From: Clostridiales bacterium
Lineage (GTDB): Bacteria; Bacillota; Clostridia; Christensenellales; Aristaeellaceae
Direction of reading: 5' to 3'
Length of the DNA: 64,000 nucleotides
Assembly: GCA_004556155.1 (NCBI GenBank)
Contig: SFIM01000002.1
Coordinates: 101,138 to 165,137 of the forward strand
Of the stretch, positions 9,759-17,465 are shown piece after piece; positions within the stretch are counted from its first letter, which is position 1; every line of letters begins with the position of its first letter. Position numbers and translations under genes: made by a program. The notes under the pieces were generated by a model. It saw only the letters and a program-made list of their open reading frames with translations, ran no database searches and was not told where the DNA came from.

Positions 9759-10271
9759 TTAACGCCAGGCTGCGACGCTGCCGGCGGAGAGGGAGGAATC
9801 CGCATTGGCAGGCCGGGTATTGGGCGCGTAGATTTCAATCGGCTTTACGCCCTGGCTGGATACCATGCCCAGCCGCTGCGCCGCCTGATAGCAGATGGTG
9901 GATGAATCGCGCGCCCGCGCCACCTCCACCTGCAATTCCGTAATTTCCTTTTGCAGGCTCTGCATATCGTTGACAATCTGCTGGCGGTTCTTGTACACAG
10001 CCGAGCGATTGGACACCGCGCTCAGATAAAAAATGGACAGAATAAACACGGCGATCACCACCAGCGCTGCGGCCGCCCTCATAGGCACGCCCGCATATTC
10101 GCGCCGGCGGCGTACGCTGTTGGGCGCGGAATAGCTCATGCGCCCATCGTAATCCACGCTTGCCTCTGCCGCAGGCACGCGCACATTGCTATGCACATGC
10201 ATTCTTTCAAAGGGCTGGGTTTGACGGCCCGCCACGGCATAGGGCATGTTCGGATTTCTTGCCAACGACAT
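9759..10271 (-). CDS. ftsL: FtsL-like septum protein
   Basis: Small bitopic divisome protein by position and architecture: a 63-residue cytoplasmic part rich in basic residues, one membrane segment at about 64-87, then a predicted coiled coil (KNRQQIVNDMQSLQKEITEL) and a short tail. FtsL sequences are poorly conserved, so the call rests mostly on its place between mraZ and the PBP gene. The 170-aa length is somewhat long because of the N-terminal extension. rsmH, normally between mraZ and ftsL, is missing. Confidence 0.75.
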   Translation of the reverse strand: MSLARNPNMPYAVAGRQTQPFERMHVHSNVRVPAAEASVDYDGRMSYSAPNSVRRRREYAGVPMRAAAALVVIAVFILSIFYLSAVSNRSAVYKNRQQIVNDMQSLQKEITELQVEVARARDSSTICYQAAQRLGMVSSQGVKPIEIYAPNTRPANADSSLSAGSVAAWR

Positions 10272-10309
10272 TTCAGTTTATCCTTTCAATCGGTTCGCTT
10301 AGAACCTGG

Positions 10310-10840
10310 TCAATTGTTTTTACGGGCGGCAATTTCAGCCTCGAAAGCCAGCACATCGGGGATTTCAGCCTCAAAGGCTTCTTCCTCGCTCTGCGCATCT
10401 TCATTACGCATCACGCGGATATGCGTACCCGCGCCGCTGACCTCCACATCCTTGGCGTCTTGCAGAAAACGTACGCGCAGTTTTTGGGGCAGCAGCACGC
10501 GGCCCTGCGCGTCGCACTCGCAATCATCATAGGTATATTTGGAAAACAGGTTGATAACCCGTTCCATACGCATGTCCTTTTCGGCCAGCTCCAGCAAAGA
10601 GCAGTAGTACAGCTCCCACTCATGCTGCGGATAGATGGCGATGGCCTTAAAGTCCGGCGTCATGCAGATGTAAAACCGATCCCCCAACGCCTGGCGGAAG
10701 GACGCGGGCACGATCATGCGCCCCTTCGTATCCAAGCCGTGGACGTACGCGCCGCGGAAGCCACGGCGAAGCAGATGGCGATACTTATCCAGCAGTGCAG
10801 ACTGGGCAGGCGTCATTTCCGCCTTGCGCTCTTCTTCCAC
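10310..10840 (-). CDS. mraZ: Transcriptional regulator MraZ
   Basis: DNA-binding AbrB-like double-domain protein that represses the division cluster by binding repeated boxes at its own promoter. Two SpoVT-AbrB repeats are visible: HGLDTKGRMIVPASFR and DDCECDAQGRVLLPQKLR. The open frame runs to an ATG at 10894, but that ATG lies inside a good minus-strand -10 element. I therefore prefer the GTG at 10840, which has AAGGTGG eight bases before it. The ATG at 10816 is another option. Even so the protein is about 30 residues longer than usual at the N-terminus. The C-terminal tail is also acidic and extended. Confidence 0.88.
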   Translation of the reverse strand: MEEERKAEMTPAQSALLDKYRHLLRRGFRGAYVHGLDTKGRMIVPASFRQALGDRFYICMTPDFKAIAIYPQHEWELYYCSLLELAEKDMRMERVINLFSKYTYDDCECDAQGRVLLPQKLRVRFLQDAKDVEVSGAGTHIRVMRNEDAQSEEEAFEAEIPDVLAFEAEIAARKNN

Positions 10841-10860
10841 ACTGTCCACCACCTTTTCCG

Positions 10861-10907
10861 CCACTTCGTACCACTTTCTGGGTCGTGCTACCATTATGAA
10901 CCACTTT
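10861..10907 (-). promoter_or_regulatory. Candidate MraZ-box array
   Basis: On the minus strand AAAGTGG occurs at 10907-10901 and 10877-10871, GAAGTGG at 10867-10861 and a weaker ATAATGG at 10897-10891, all in the same 10-bp register (plus-strand starts 10861, 10871, 10891, 10901). MraZ proteins are known to bind GTGG/TGGG-type direct repeats with a 10-bp period next to mraZ, so this is a plausible autoregulatory operator. It straddles the -10 element and the proposed leader. Confidence 0.55.
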
Positions 10908-10921
10908 TTTCAATTCGTCAA
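10893..10921 (-). promoter_or_regulatory. Predicted sigma-A promoter of the mraZ division cluster
   Basis: Minus-strand TTGACG (10921-10916), a 17-bp spacer and CATAAT (10898-10893); ten of twelve positions match consensus. Transcription would start near 10886, downstream of the longest-frame ATG of mraZ. Confidence 0.6.
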
Positions 10922-11237
10922 CTGCGTGGTAAATACTTTGGGACGGATTTTCGTTACACTTTTGAAACATTTGTTTTGTTTTAGGAATAGGTGTTCGTAT
11001 TCAATTTGCAAACTGTTCGCATTTAGCGGGCATTTGCCATAATATCCCAGCATTTTATTGCGCATTATATACAGTTAATCTGCAAATAATTATATATTTT
11101 ATATAAATTTTTACGTCATAAAAACTTAATTTTCTTTGGCCGCAAGCCAACATTTTTGATCCTCAGCGCCTATTTGAGCTCCATTTACAGGCTATATTCT
11201 ACTGTTTTCCCACCATATGGCATGCATTCCCCACAAA
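10922..11237. other. AT-rich gene-free stretch upstream of the division cluster
   Basis: About 315 bases with no credible reading frame. The part from roughly 11040 to 11150 is markedly AT-rich against its GC-rich surroundings and could act as an upstream promoter element or bend. I see no second strong promoter pair and no convincing RNA fold in it. Confidence 0.5.
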
Positions 11238-11267
11238 TAAAAAAAGACGCTCCACACAAGCGTCTTT
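11235..11267 (-). terminator. Rho-independent terminator after the phosphoesterase gene
   Basis: Nine-bp perfect stem (AAAGACGCT with AGCGTCTTT, arms 11243-11251 and 11259-11267). Read on the minus strand it is followed by a run of T residues at 11242-11235. It lies about 40 bp beyond the stop of the gene at 11308. Confidence 0.85.
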
Positions 11268-11307
11268 CGTTGCGATTTTAAGTGGTGCTTTCGCCCAAAT
11301 TCTGGGT

Positions 11308-12009
11308 TTACTCCCCACTTTGCGTGATCTGTGCCAGCTTAAAGCCCAATCCATCGCAGGCAACGTAGTGGTAACGCACGCCGTCCACCTGGCCGGAATA
11401 GGCTGTCTTGATGGATGCGCCATGCAGATGTCCATACACCACGTCGTTCACATGGAACTCCGCCATCAGGTCGGATACGCGTGTGCGCACACCGCCCTCG
11501 CCAAGGGGGGGGAAGTGGGTGAGCGCGACCACCGGGCCGTCAGGGCTGCGCTTGCGCGCGCACTCTAACGACATGCGCAGGCGCAATAACTCCCGGGCGT
11601 AGAGGCGCTCATTCTCGATATCTCCCGCGCTCTGCGGGCATGTCCACCCGCGCGAACCGCAGAAAGTAATACCCTCCAGCGTCATCGCGTCGTTCTGCAG
11701 GGCGTACATGCCCTCTGGCAACGCCTCGCGCACACGGGTAAGCGAGCTCCACCAGTAATCATGGTTGCCGCGCAGCAGGATCTTGCGCCCCGGCAGGGCG
11801 GCGATGGCGTGCAGATCGTCCAGCGCATGCTCCAGCTGCATCGCCCAGCTGATATCGCCTGGGATCAGCACCACATCCTGCGTTGTTACGCGCGCGCGCC
11901 AATCCTGACAGATTTTCTCCCAATGGCCTTCCCAATGCGCGCCAAAAACGGCCATCGGCTTATCATCGCCGCCTGGCAAATGCAAATCGCCGATGGCATA
12001 AACGATCAT
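11308..12009 (-). CDS. Calcineurin-like metallophosphoesterase
   Basis: Cytoplasmic metal-dependent phosphoesterase of unknown substrate. The 233-residue product shows all five family blocks: GDLH near the N-terminus, GDISW, GNHDYWW, THFPP and GHLHG. The metal ligands therefore appear complete. Its ATG overlaps the stop of the upstream zinc-ribbon gene by 4 bp, so the two are translationally coupled. A terminator follows. The family includes many uncharacterised firmicute proteins, and I cannot name the substrate. Confidence 0.85.
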   Translation of the reverse strand: MIVYAIGDLHLPGGDDKPMAVFGAHWEGHWEKICQDWRARVTTQDVVLIPGDISWAMQLEHALDDLHAIAALPGRKILLRGNHDYWWSSLTRVREALPEGMYALQNDAMTLEGITFCGSRGWTCPQSAGDIENERLYARELLRLRMSLECARKRSPDGPVVALTHFPPLGEGGVRTRVSDLMAEFHVNDVVYGHLHGASIKTAYSGQVDGVRYHYVACDGLGFKLAQITQSGE

Positions 12010-12425
12010 TTTTTACCCTTCCGAGGCTTGCCGATGTTCTCTTCATCATCGAAGTCATTGTCGTCCTCGTCCTCATCCTCTTCCTCGCCCAGAGCTTCCA
12101 GCGACATCGCGCCGTCGGGATCCTCCTCGGTATCAGGAATGATTTCATCCATGGTGCTGATGGGATCGATATCCAGCGCAGCCTCCCCGGATACGGGGAT
12201 GTTCTCGCTTTCGGTATCGTCGTTATTCTCCTCGCCGCTCATTTCCTTATAGCAGAACAGGCACACATCCTTGCCGGGCATCACGGGATGCTCGCCACAC
12301 ACAGTGCACATTTCAATTTCATCACGAACGGGCTCGCCCTTCATTTCCATGCGGCAGATTTTGCAGTACTGTTCGCCGTCCAGGATATAGTTCAGCTCGC
12401 AGCGAGGGCATTTGGTCAACGTCAT
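12006..12425 (-). CDS. Small zinc-ribbon protein with acidic tail
   Basis: 139-residue hypothetical protein. The N-terminal 65 residues carry several Cys pairs (CPRC, CKIC, CTVC, CLFC), consistent with two zinc ribbons. The remainder is strongly acidic (runs of Asp and Glu near residues 100-127) and ends in a basic GKPRKGKK. No catalytic motif is visible. The gene is the first of a two-gene unit with the phosphoesterase, overlapping it by 4 bp. A nucleic-acid or protein-binding role is only a guess. Confidence 0.7.
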   Translation of the reverse strand: MTLTKCPRCELNYILDGEQYCKICRMEMKGEPVRDEIEMCTVCGEHPVMPGKDVCLFCYKEMSGEENNDDTESENIPVSGEAALDIDPISTMDEIIPDTEEDPDGAMSLEALGEEEDEDEDDNDFDDEENIGKPRKGKK

Positions 12426-12559
12426 AGTAAAGACTCCTTTATGCTATGCCACGGATTTCCATGGCAGATAATTGGCAAAGCAAATTGACTTTGCGGGCCG
12501 TTTGTTTTACGCTTTTATTGCGGCATCGTAATACATTTGCAACAAATACGGAGGTACAT

Positions 12560-13252
12560 ATGAAACAGCTCAAAAGAATCGCGTGTTTATCCCTGGTTTC
12601 CGTTCTTTTCGCCGCCTCATCCTTGGCGGAAGGCGCACCCGCATCCCAGTTTGGCGTGAACAACTGGCCTTATCGCAATCCAAACAGCGCCTGCGGCACA
12701 ACCAATCAGCCCCAGGACTGCGCCACGGCCACACCTGCGCCTGTTCCCAGTGCGCAGCCTACTGCCGCGCCCAAGCCTACGGCCAGGCCGCAGCCCACGG
12801 TTCAGCCAACCGCCAAGCCCACGGCCGCGCCCACAAACTCCGGGAACCTTGGGGATTATACTACGGTTTCCGTCTCTGCGCAAGAGTATTCTGCATGGAA
12901 TTTACTAAATGCTGACCGGGAAGAAAATGGACTGCCTGCTTTGCCCCTGGATCAGGAGCTTTGCCGCATCGCGCGCATCAAATCCTGCGATATGAAAACC
13001 AACGGCTACTTTGCGCACGAGTCCCCTACCTATGGCAATATGGCCGCCATGCTCAAACGCTTTGGCTACAGCTATCAGGGTGTTGGTGAGAACATTGCCC
13101 ACCATGCCACGGTCAACAAGGCCGAAGCCGCCTTTATGAGCAGCACAGGCCACCGCACCAACATCTTGGGCAGCCAGTGGACCAAGGTAGGCATCGGCGT
13201 ATGCTATGACGATCAAGGCTATGTATATGTAACGCAGGTCTTCGCGCGTTAA
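12560..13252 (+). CDS. Secreted CAP-domain (SCP/PR-1-like) protein
   Basis: The start is the ATG at 12560, preceded by GGAGG. The 230-residue product has a signal peptide (about residues 1-24, ending near SSLAEG), a Pro/Thr/Ala-rich linker from about 60 to 95 with repeated PTA(K/R/A)P units, and a C-terminal CAP domain from about 105 with AHES, GEN and GHR motif residues. CAP proteins of this kind (YkwD-like) are secreted and of unknown activity, and some are linked to spores. The linker suggests spanning or association with the cell wall. It is a lone plus-strand gene, convergent with the next one. Confidence 0.88.
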   Translation: MKQLKRIACLSLVSVLFAASSLAEGAPASQFGVNNWPYRNPNSACGTTNQPQDCATATPAPVPSAQPTAAPKPTARPQPTVQPTAKPTAAPTNSGNLGDYTTVSVSAQEYSAWNLLNADREENGLPALPLDQELCRIARIKSCDMKTNGYFAHESPTYGNMAAMLKRFGYSYQGVGENIAHHATVNKAEAAFMSSTGHRTNILGSQWTKVGIGVCYDDQGYVYVTQVFAR

Positions 13253-13530
13253 TTACCGCGCCAGGCACGCATCGCCTGATGGAACGCCGCCCGCCGCAGG
13301 GTATTCGGGGCTTTAAGCGCCTCGACCGCCCCGGCGGGCTTTTGCGCGTTTTCCGGCTCCTGCGCGCTTACAGGCAAAGCCTTGGCCGATTGCAGGATTC
13401 GATCGTTTTCGCGCTGCGCCTCCCGCAGGGCGTTCAGGGCTGCGCCGCCGCTGATGGTACGGGGCTGCGCCGTCAGCATGGCTGCTTCCTCCCATCCGCG
13501 CGCGGGCGTCATGGCATCAGAAAGCCGCAT
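13249..13530 (-). CDS. Small hypothetical protein, 93 aa
   Basis: Not recognised. The frame has a credible ribosome site (GGGGGAG, six bases before the ATG) and codon use like its neighbours. The product is Ala-rich, charged, lacks membrane segments and has a predicted helical centre (ALNALREAQRENDRILQSAK). It overlaps the stop of the convergent CAP gene by 4 bp. Its ATG lies in the 3' arm of a 10-bp inverted repeat. It may be co-transcribed with the esterase upstream. A real but lineage-restricted gene is likely. Confidence 0.5.
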   Translation of the reverse strand: MRLSDAMTPARGWEEAAMLTAQPRTISGGAALNALREAQRENDRILQSAKALPVSAQEPENAQKPAGAVEALKAPNTLRRAAFHQAMRAWRGN

Positions 13531-13571
13531 AGCGCTCTCCCCCTTTCTCAGGATGGTTCATGCTATGCGGC
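13524..13571 (-). repeat. Inverted repeat enclosing a ribosome site and start codon
   Basis: Ten-bp perfect arms (13524-13533 and 13562-13571) separated by 28 bases. Read on the minus strand the second arm contains the ATG of the 93-aa gene and the loop contains its ribosome-binding site. It sits directly after the stop of the esterase gene. Confidence 0.6.
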
Positions 13572-13578
13572 AGCAAGC

Positions 13579-14337
13579 TCATGCGTTCTGCGCCTTGCGC
13601 AGAAAGGGAATTACGCGCTCGGCAATTTCATCGCAGGCCTCGGAGGCCGTGCAGGCATGGGGCGCATCGGCCAACCAGAGCATTTCTTTTTGTCTTGCGC
13701 CCGCCTCAGCCAGGATGATATCCGCGCTGTCCTTGCTGATGGTATGATCGCCGTGGCTTTGCACCACCAGCATGGGGCAGGAAATCGCATACAAGTTTTT
13801 GCGCGCCAGGTGCATCAGATGACGCAAATCAGTCACGCTGCGGGTGGGAAAGCCCGCGTATCCGGCCTTGTAATCCTTCATTGGATCGTTTGGGTCAACC
13901 TTGCCGCCGTTCCGCCAATATGTAACCGGCACAAACACGGACAGCGCACCTGCCGCCCAGTCAAAGCGCACCTGCGTTTTCATGGGGGCGGAAATGGGAA
14001 TGCAGCTGGTCACCTCCATCTGCTCGGCGGCAATCAGGGTCAAATCGCCGCCCATGGACAGGCCGCACACGGACACATAGGGATATTTCTCCTTTAATTC
14101 GCGCACGGCAGTCAGCTCGGCATTCAAATAATCCTGCCAGCGCACCGGACGCATGTCCTCCAGCTTTGTGCCGTGGCCAGGCAGGCAGATGCCCTGCACC
14201 GTAAAGCCCGCGTCACGCAGCCGCTCACCCAGATAGCGCACGGTGGCCGGGGTGCCGGTAAAGCCGTGCGTAAGCAGCACGGCGTGCTCACCGCCTTCAA
14301 AGAAAAAGGGTTTGGCGTATTCATGCATATAGGCCAT
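13579..14337 (-). CDS. Alpha/beta hydrolase, carboxylesterase type
   Basis: Serine hydrolase resembling the thermostable carboxylesterase Est30 and monoglyceride-lipase group. The start taken is the ATG at 14337, preceded by GGGGGATAAACGCA, eight codons inside the longest frame. The product shows the oxyanion segment LLTHGFTGTP, the nucleophile elbow GLSMGG, an acid at SHGDHT and the catalytic His in DAPHAC. It has no signal peptide, so it is cytoplasmic. Substrate is unknown. A terminator-like hairpin separates it from the CD1247-like gene upstream. Confidence 0.82.
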   Translation of the reverse strand: MAYMHEYAKPFFFEGGEHAVLLTHGFTGTPATVRYLGERLRDAGFTVQGICLPGHGTKLEDMRPVRWQDYLNAELTAVRELKEKYPYVSVCGLSMGGDLTLIAAEQMEVTSCIPISAPMKTQVRFDWAAGALSVFVPVTYWRNGGKVDPNDPMKDYKAGYAGFPTRSVTDLRHLMHLARKNLYAISCPMLVVQSHGDHTISKDSADIILAEAGARQKEMLWLADAPHACTASEACDEIAERVIPFLRKAQNA

Positions 14338-14355
14338 TGCGTTTATCCCCCACAA

Positions 14356-14388
14356 CAGCAAAAGGCCATCCGCAAAGGACGGCCTTTT
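14356..14388 (-). terminator. Terminator-like hairpin after the CD1247-like gene
   Basis: Twelve-bp arms with one A-C mismatch (14360-14371 and 14377-14388). The four T residues on the minus strand are part of the stem, so termination may be partial. Confidence 0.55.
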
Positions 14389-14400
14389 GTAAATCGCATT

Positions 14401-14862
14401 TTATTTCTGATCGGAATCCTCGTTGTCTTCGCCGTCAATGGGGAAGAGAGGCTTGCCGCAGGCAGGGCAGAGGTTTTCTTCTTCCAGATCGAAGCCGTCG
14501 ATTTCGAAGGTGACTTCGTTGCCGCAATGCGGGCAGGTATATTCTACCAGCTGGTCGTCGTCATCCTCGTCGGTTTCTTCCTCATCGTCATCACCGCCGC
14601 AGCCGCAGCAACCGCTGCAGCCTTCGTCTTCGTCGTCCTCATCGTAGAGGTATTCTTCCATATCGGCCAGATCGTCGTCAATGCTCTCAACGTACTCGTC
14701 CAGCTCGTCATGATCCTTACGCAGCGCGGTGATCTCCTCGGCCATATCCTGCATGGCGTCCAGCATCTTCAGCAGCAGCTTGCCTTCGTTGGTTTCGTCG
14801 GTCAGCTTCATGCCCTCGGCCAGACCCTTCAGATAGGCAACGCGATCATTGATATTGCTCAT
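14401..14862 (-). CDS. CD1247-like acidic zinc-ribbon protein
   Basis: 153-residue protein of the clostridial family with a CD1247 N-terminal domain. It has an N-terminal helical part (residues 1-70), a Cys-rich acidic insert (CSGCCGCGG), and a C-terminal zinc ribbon with CPHC and CPAC pairs separated by about 30 residues. Function is unknown; its fixed position beside efp in clostridia suggests a link to translation or envelope regulation, which is inference. It is 15 bp after efp. Confidence 0.75.
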   Translation of the reverse strand: MSNINDRVAYLKGLAEGMKLTDETNEGKLLLKMLDAMQDMAEEITALRKDHDELDEYVESIDDDLADMEEYLYDEDDEDEGCSGCCGCGGDDDEEETDEDDDDQLVEYTCPHCGNEVTFEIDGFDLEEENLCPACGKPLFPIDGEDNEDSDQK

Positions 14863-14877
14863 TCTATTCTCCTTTAA

Positions 14878-15435
14878 TTAGGCTCTGGACAGGTACTCGC
14901 CAGAGCGGGTGTCGATCTTGATCTTATCGCCGATGTTGATGAACAGCGGCACCTGCAGCTCGTAGCCGGTTTCCACGGTGGCGGGCTTGAAGTTATTGGT
15001 AGCGGTATCACCCTTGAAGCCAGGCTCGGTCTGGGTCACTTCCAGCTCTACAAAGTTGGGCGCTTCCACAGAGAAGGCGCTGCCCTTGAAGTAGCGGATG
15101 GTCACATTGGTGTTTTCCTTCACGAACTGAATGGCGTCCTCCACCTGGCTGTGGTTGAGGGGCATCTGCTCGTAGGTTTCGGGATCCATGAAGTAGTACA
15201 GCTCGCCGTCGTTATAGAGATATTCCATCTCCTTGGTTTCGATGACGGCCTTGGGCATCTTATCGGTGGGGTTGAAGGAGCGCTCAACCACGGCGCCGGT
15301 CATGATATTCTTGATCTTGGTGCGGACAAAGGCAGCACCCTTGCCGGGCTTTACATGCTGAAAGTCCACGATCGTCCAAACGCCGCCATCCCATTCTACG
15401 GTAATGCCCTTTTTGAAATCGCCAGCAGTAATCAT
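14878..15435 (-). CDS. efp: Translation elongation factor P
   Basis: Relieves ribosome stalling at polyproline stretches by acting at the peptidyl-transferase centre. The 185-residue product has the expected three-domain length. Lys32 sits at the tip loop (KPGKGAAF), the residue modified in Bacillus-type EF-P; no arginine is present, so an EarP system is not expected. The C-terminal signature [15 protein letters not shown] is intact. It lies between pepP and the CD1247-like gene, a common clostridial order. Confidence 0.96.
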   Translation of the reverse strand: MITAGDFKKGITVEWDGGVWTIVDFQHVKPGKGAAFVRTKIKNIMTGAVVERSFNPTDKMPKAVIETKEMEYLYNDGELYYFMDPETYEQMPLNHSQVEDAIQFVKENTNVTIRYFKGSAFSVEAPNFVELEVTQTEPGFKGDTATNNFKPATVETGYELQVPLFINIGDKIKIDTRSGEYLSRA

Positions 15436-15484
15436 TGATTCATTCCTCCATCAATTGTTGTGTTTATTTGCAAAAGGACAGCGC

Positions 15485-16546
15485 TTACAGGATGCGCAGC
15501 TCCTTGGATGCACCGCACAAGGGGCGGCCGCCGGTTTCGGTGACGGCGCAGGTATTTTCAATGCGCACGCCGCCCAGACCCGGTACATAGATACCCGGCT
15601 CGATGGTGATGATGTGGCCGGGAACCAGCAGCTTATCGCAGCGCGAGGAAACGCGCGGCTCTTCATGGATATCGATGCCCACGCCGTGGCCGGTGCTGTG
15701 GCCGAAGCACTCGCCATAGCCTTCCTCAGCGATGATATTGCGGGCCACCGCGTCAATATCGCAGCATTTCAGGCCCGGAGCGATGGCCGCCTGCGCGGCC
15801 TCCTGCGCATGCAGGACAATATCGTAGATTTTGCGCATCTTATCGGAGGGCTTGCCCACCGCCACGGTGCGCGTCATATCGGCACAGTAGCCGTCCACCT
15901 TGGCGCCAAAGTCCATGGTCACCATGTCGCCCAGCTCGATCACGCGATCGCCCGGCACGGCATGGGGAAGCGAACCGTTTTCGCCCGCAGCCACGATGGT
16001 GGAGAAGGCCATTCCCTGCGCGCCCAGCGCCAGCATTTTGTAGTCCAGCGCCAGCTGCACCTCGCGCTCGGTGCGTCCCGGCGCGATGAAGCCGCAGATA
16101 TACTCGAACGCCTGGCAGGTAATATCGCAGGCGCGCTCGATGCGGCTCATTTCGTCGTCGTCCTTCACCTCGCGCAGCGCTTCCACCTTAAAGTCCAAAG
16201 GCTCGAAGGTGACGCCGGGCATGGCGGCCTCGATATCCTTCATCTGGCGGACGGTAATGATATTATCCTCAATGGCCAGGCGGGTAATACCGGCCTCGCG
16301 CAGCAGCTGCGCGGCCACCTGCACATGGCTTACGCCCGCGCGGATGGAGTGCACCGTAAAGCCGGGGCACTGCTTCTGCGCCGCCTCGACATAGCGGAAA
16401 TCTGTAATCACGGCGCGGATGCCGGAAGCCACCAGCAGCAGACCCTCGCCCGTGTAGGCGCTCAGGTAGAAAATATTGGATGCATTATGCAGCAGCGCGG
16501 CCGTACCCTGCGGCAGCATTGCCAGCAATTTGTCTGTGCGTTCCAT
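15485..16546 (-). CDS. pepP: Xaa-Pro aminopeptidase/dipeptidase (M24B)
   Basis: Metallopeptidase that removes N-terminal residues before proline. The 353-residue product has a creatinase-like N-terminal domain and a pita-bread catalytic domain. The metal ligands are visible in MDFGAKVDGYCADMTRT (two Asp), GHSTGHGVGIDIHE (His), ITIEPGIY (Glu) and the last Glu in RIEN. It precedes efp by 49 bp and probably leads that operon; upstream a TAAAAT (16597-16592) could be a weak -10. Pairing with efp in firmicutes is common. Confidence 0.92.
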   Translation of the reverse strand: MERTDKLLAMLPQGTAALLHNASNIFYLSAYTGEGLLLVASGIRAVITDFRYVEAAQKQCPGFTVHSIRAGVSHVQVAAQLLREAGITRLAIEDNIITVRQMKDIEAAMPGVTFEPLDFKVEALREVKDDDEMSRIERACDITCQAFEYICGFIAPGRTEREVQLALDYKMLALGAQGMAFSTIVAAGENGSLPHAVPGDRVIELGDMVTMDFGAKVDGYCADMTRTVAVGKPSDKMRKIYDIVLHAQEAAQAAIAPGLKCCDIDAVARNIIAEEGYGECFGHSTGHGVGIDIHEEPRVSSRCDKLLVPGHIITIEPGIYVPGLGGVRIENTCAVTETGGRPLCGASKELRIL

Positions 16547-16720
16547 GCATGTCCCCCATTATCATTTGGCAATTAGAATATGCCACATGCGATTTTACCA
16601 CATATAAACGCAGAAATAAAGAGGAAAATGCAACTTTTTCGCAATTTCGCAAAAAACTTCCCCCGCTTCCCCAGGCAGCGATGATTTTTTGCCGTTTCAG
16701 TAGCAAATCAGCACGCATCA

Positions 16721-16729
16721 TGCTATAAT
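16721..16729 (+). promoter_or_regulatory. Extended -10 promoter for the amidotransferase-phosphoesterase pair
   Basis: TGCTATAAT is a full extended -10. No good -35 is seen at the right distance. It lies 35 bp before the ATG at 16764, which has GGAGG at 16751. Confidence 0.55.
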
Positions 16730-16763
16730 GGATGGGAAATTTAACTTTTCGGAGGAAACCGTC

Positions 16764-17465
16764 ATGCCCCTGATCGCCCTTACCCCCTCCTGGAATGATG
16801 AAAAAAGGCAGATGTGCCTGGGCCCCGATTATATTGACGCGGTGCAGCGCGCGGGCGGCGCGCCGGTGCTGCTCTCCTTTACCGATAGCGAAGCGCTGGC
16901 GGATGAAATGCTCTCCCGCATGGACGGCGTGCTCTTTACCGGCGGCGGCGATGTGAATCCTGCCTGCTATGGGGAAGAAATGCTGCCCTGCTGCGGCGCG
17001 CCTGCGGACAACCGCGATCAGCTGGAAACGCTGCTGCTGCGCTGCGCGCTGCGGCGCGGCATGCCGATTCTGGGCATCTGCCGGGGATTGCAGATCATCA
17101 ACGTCTGCCTGGGCGGCACGCTGTATCAGGACATCGGCGAGCAGTACTCCCACGATTTGGAGCATCCTCGCAACGACGTGCCCCGCGATTACGCGCACAG
17201 CATGAGCCTGGTATCAGGCACGATGCTGCGTTCCATTTACGGCGCGGATGAAATTCAGGTAAACAGCCGCCACCATCAGGGCATTAAAACACTTGCGCCC
17301 GGTTTGAAGATCAACGCCGTTGCGCCCGACCGGCTGATCGAGGGCGTTGAGTTTGCCGACGGCCGCCCGCTGCTGGCCGTTCAGTGGCATCCGGAATCGC
17401 TGCAGGATCGTTATCCCGAGCACCGCGCGCCCTTTGACTGGCTGATCCGCGAGGCCTCCCGATGA
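16764..17465 (+). CDS. Class I glutamine amidotransferase-like hydrolase (gamma-glutamyl-GABA hydrolase family)
   Basis: Peptidase C26/PuuD-like protein that hydrolyses gamma-glutamyl amide bonds in small molecules. The start is the ATG at 16764 after GGAGGAAACC. In the 233-residue product the nucleophile is Cys106 in GICRGLQ, and the His-Glu pair is in QWHPES near residue 210. TGGGDVNP marks the family oxyanion region. It overlaps the next gene by 4 bp. Whether the substrate is gamma-glutamyl-GABA or a peptide is unknown, since no puu genes are nearby. Confidence 0.85.
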   Translation: MPLIALTPSWNDEKRQMCLGPDYIDAVQRAGGAPVLLSFTDSEALADEMLSRMDGVLFTGGGDVNPACYGEEMLPCCGAPADNRDQLETLLLRCALRRGMPILGICRGLQIINVCLGGTLYQDIGEQYSHDLEHPRNDVPRDYAHSMSLVSGTMLRSIYGADEIQVNSRHHQGIKTLAPGLKINAVAPDRLIEGVEFADGRPLLAVQWHPESLQDRYPEHRAPFDWLIREASR

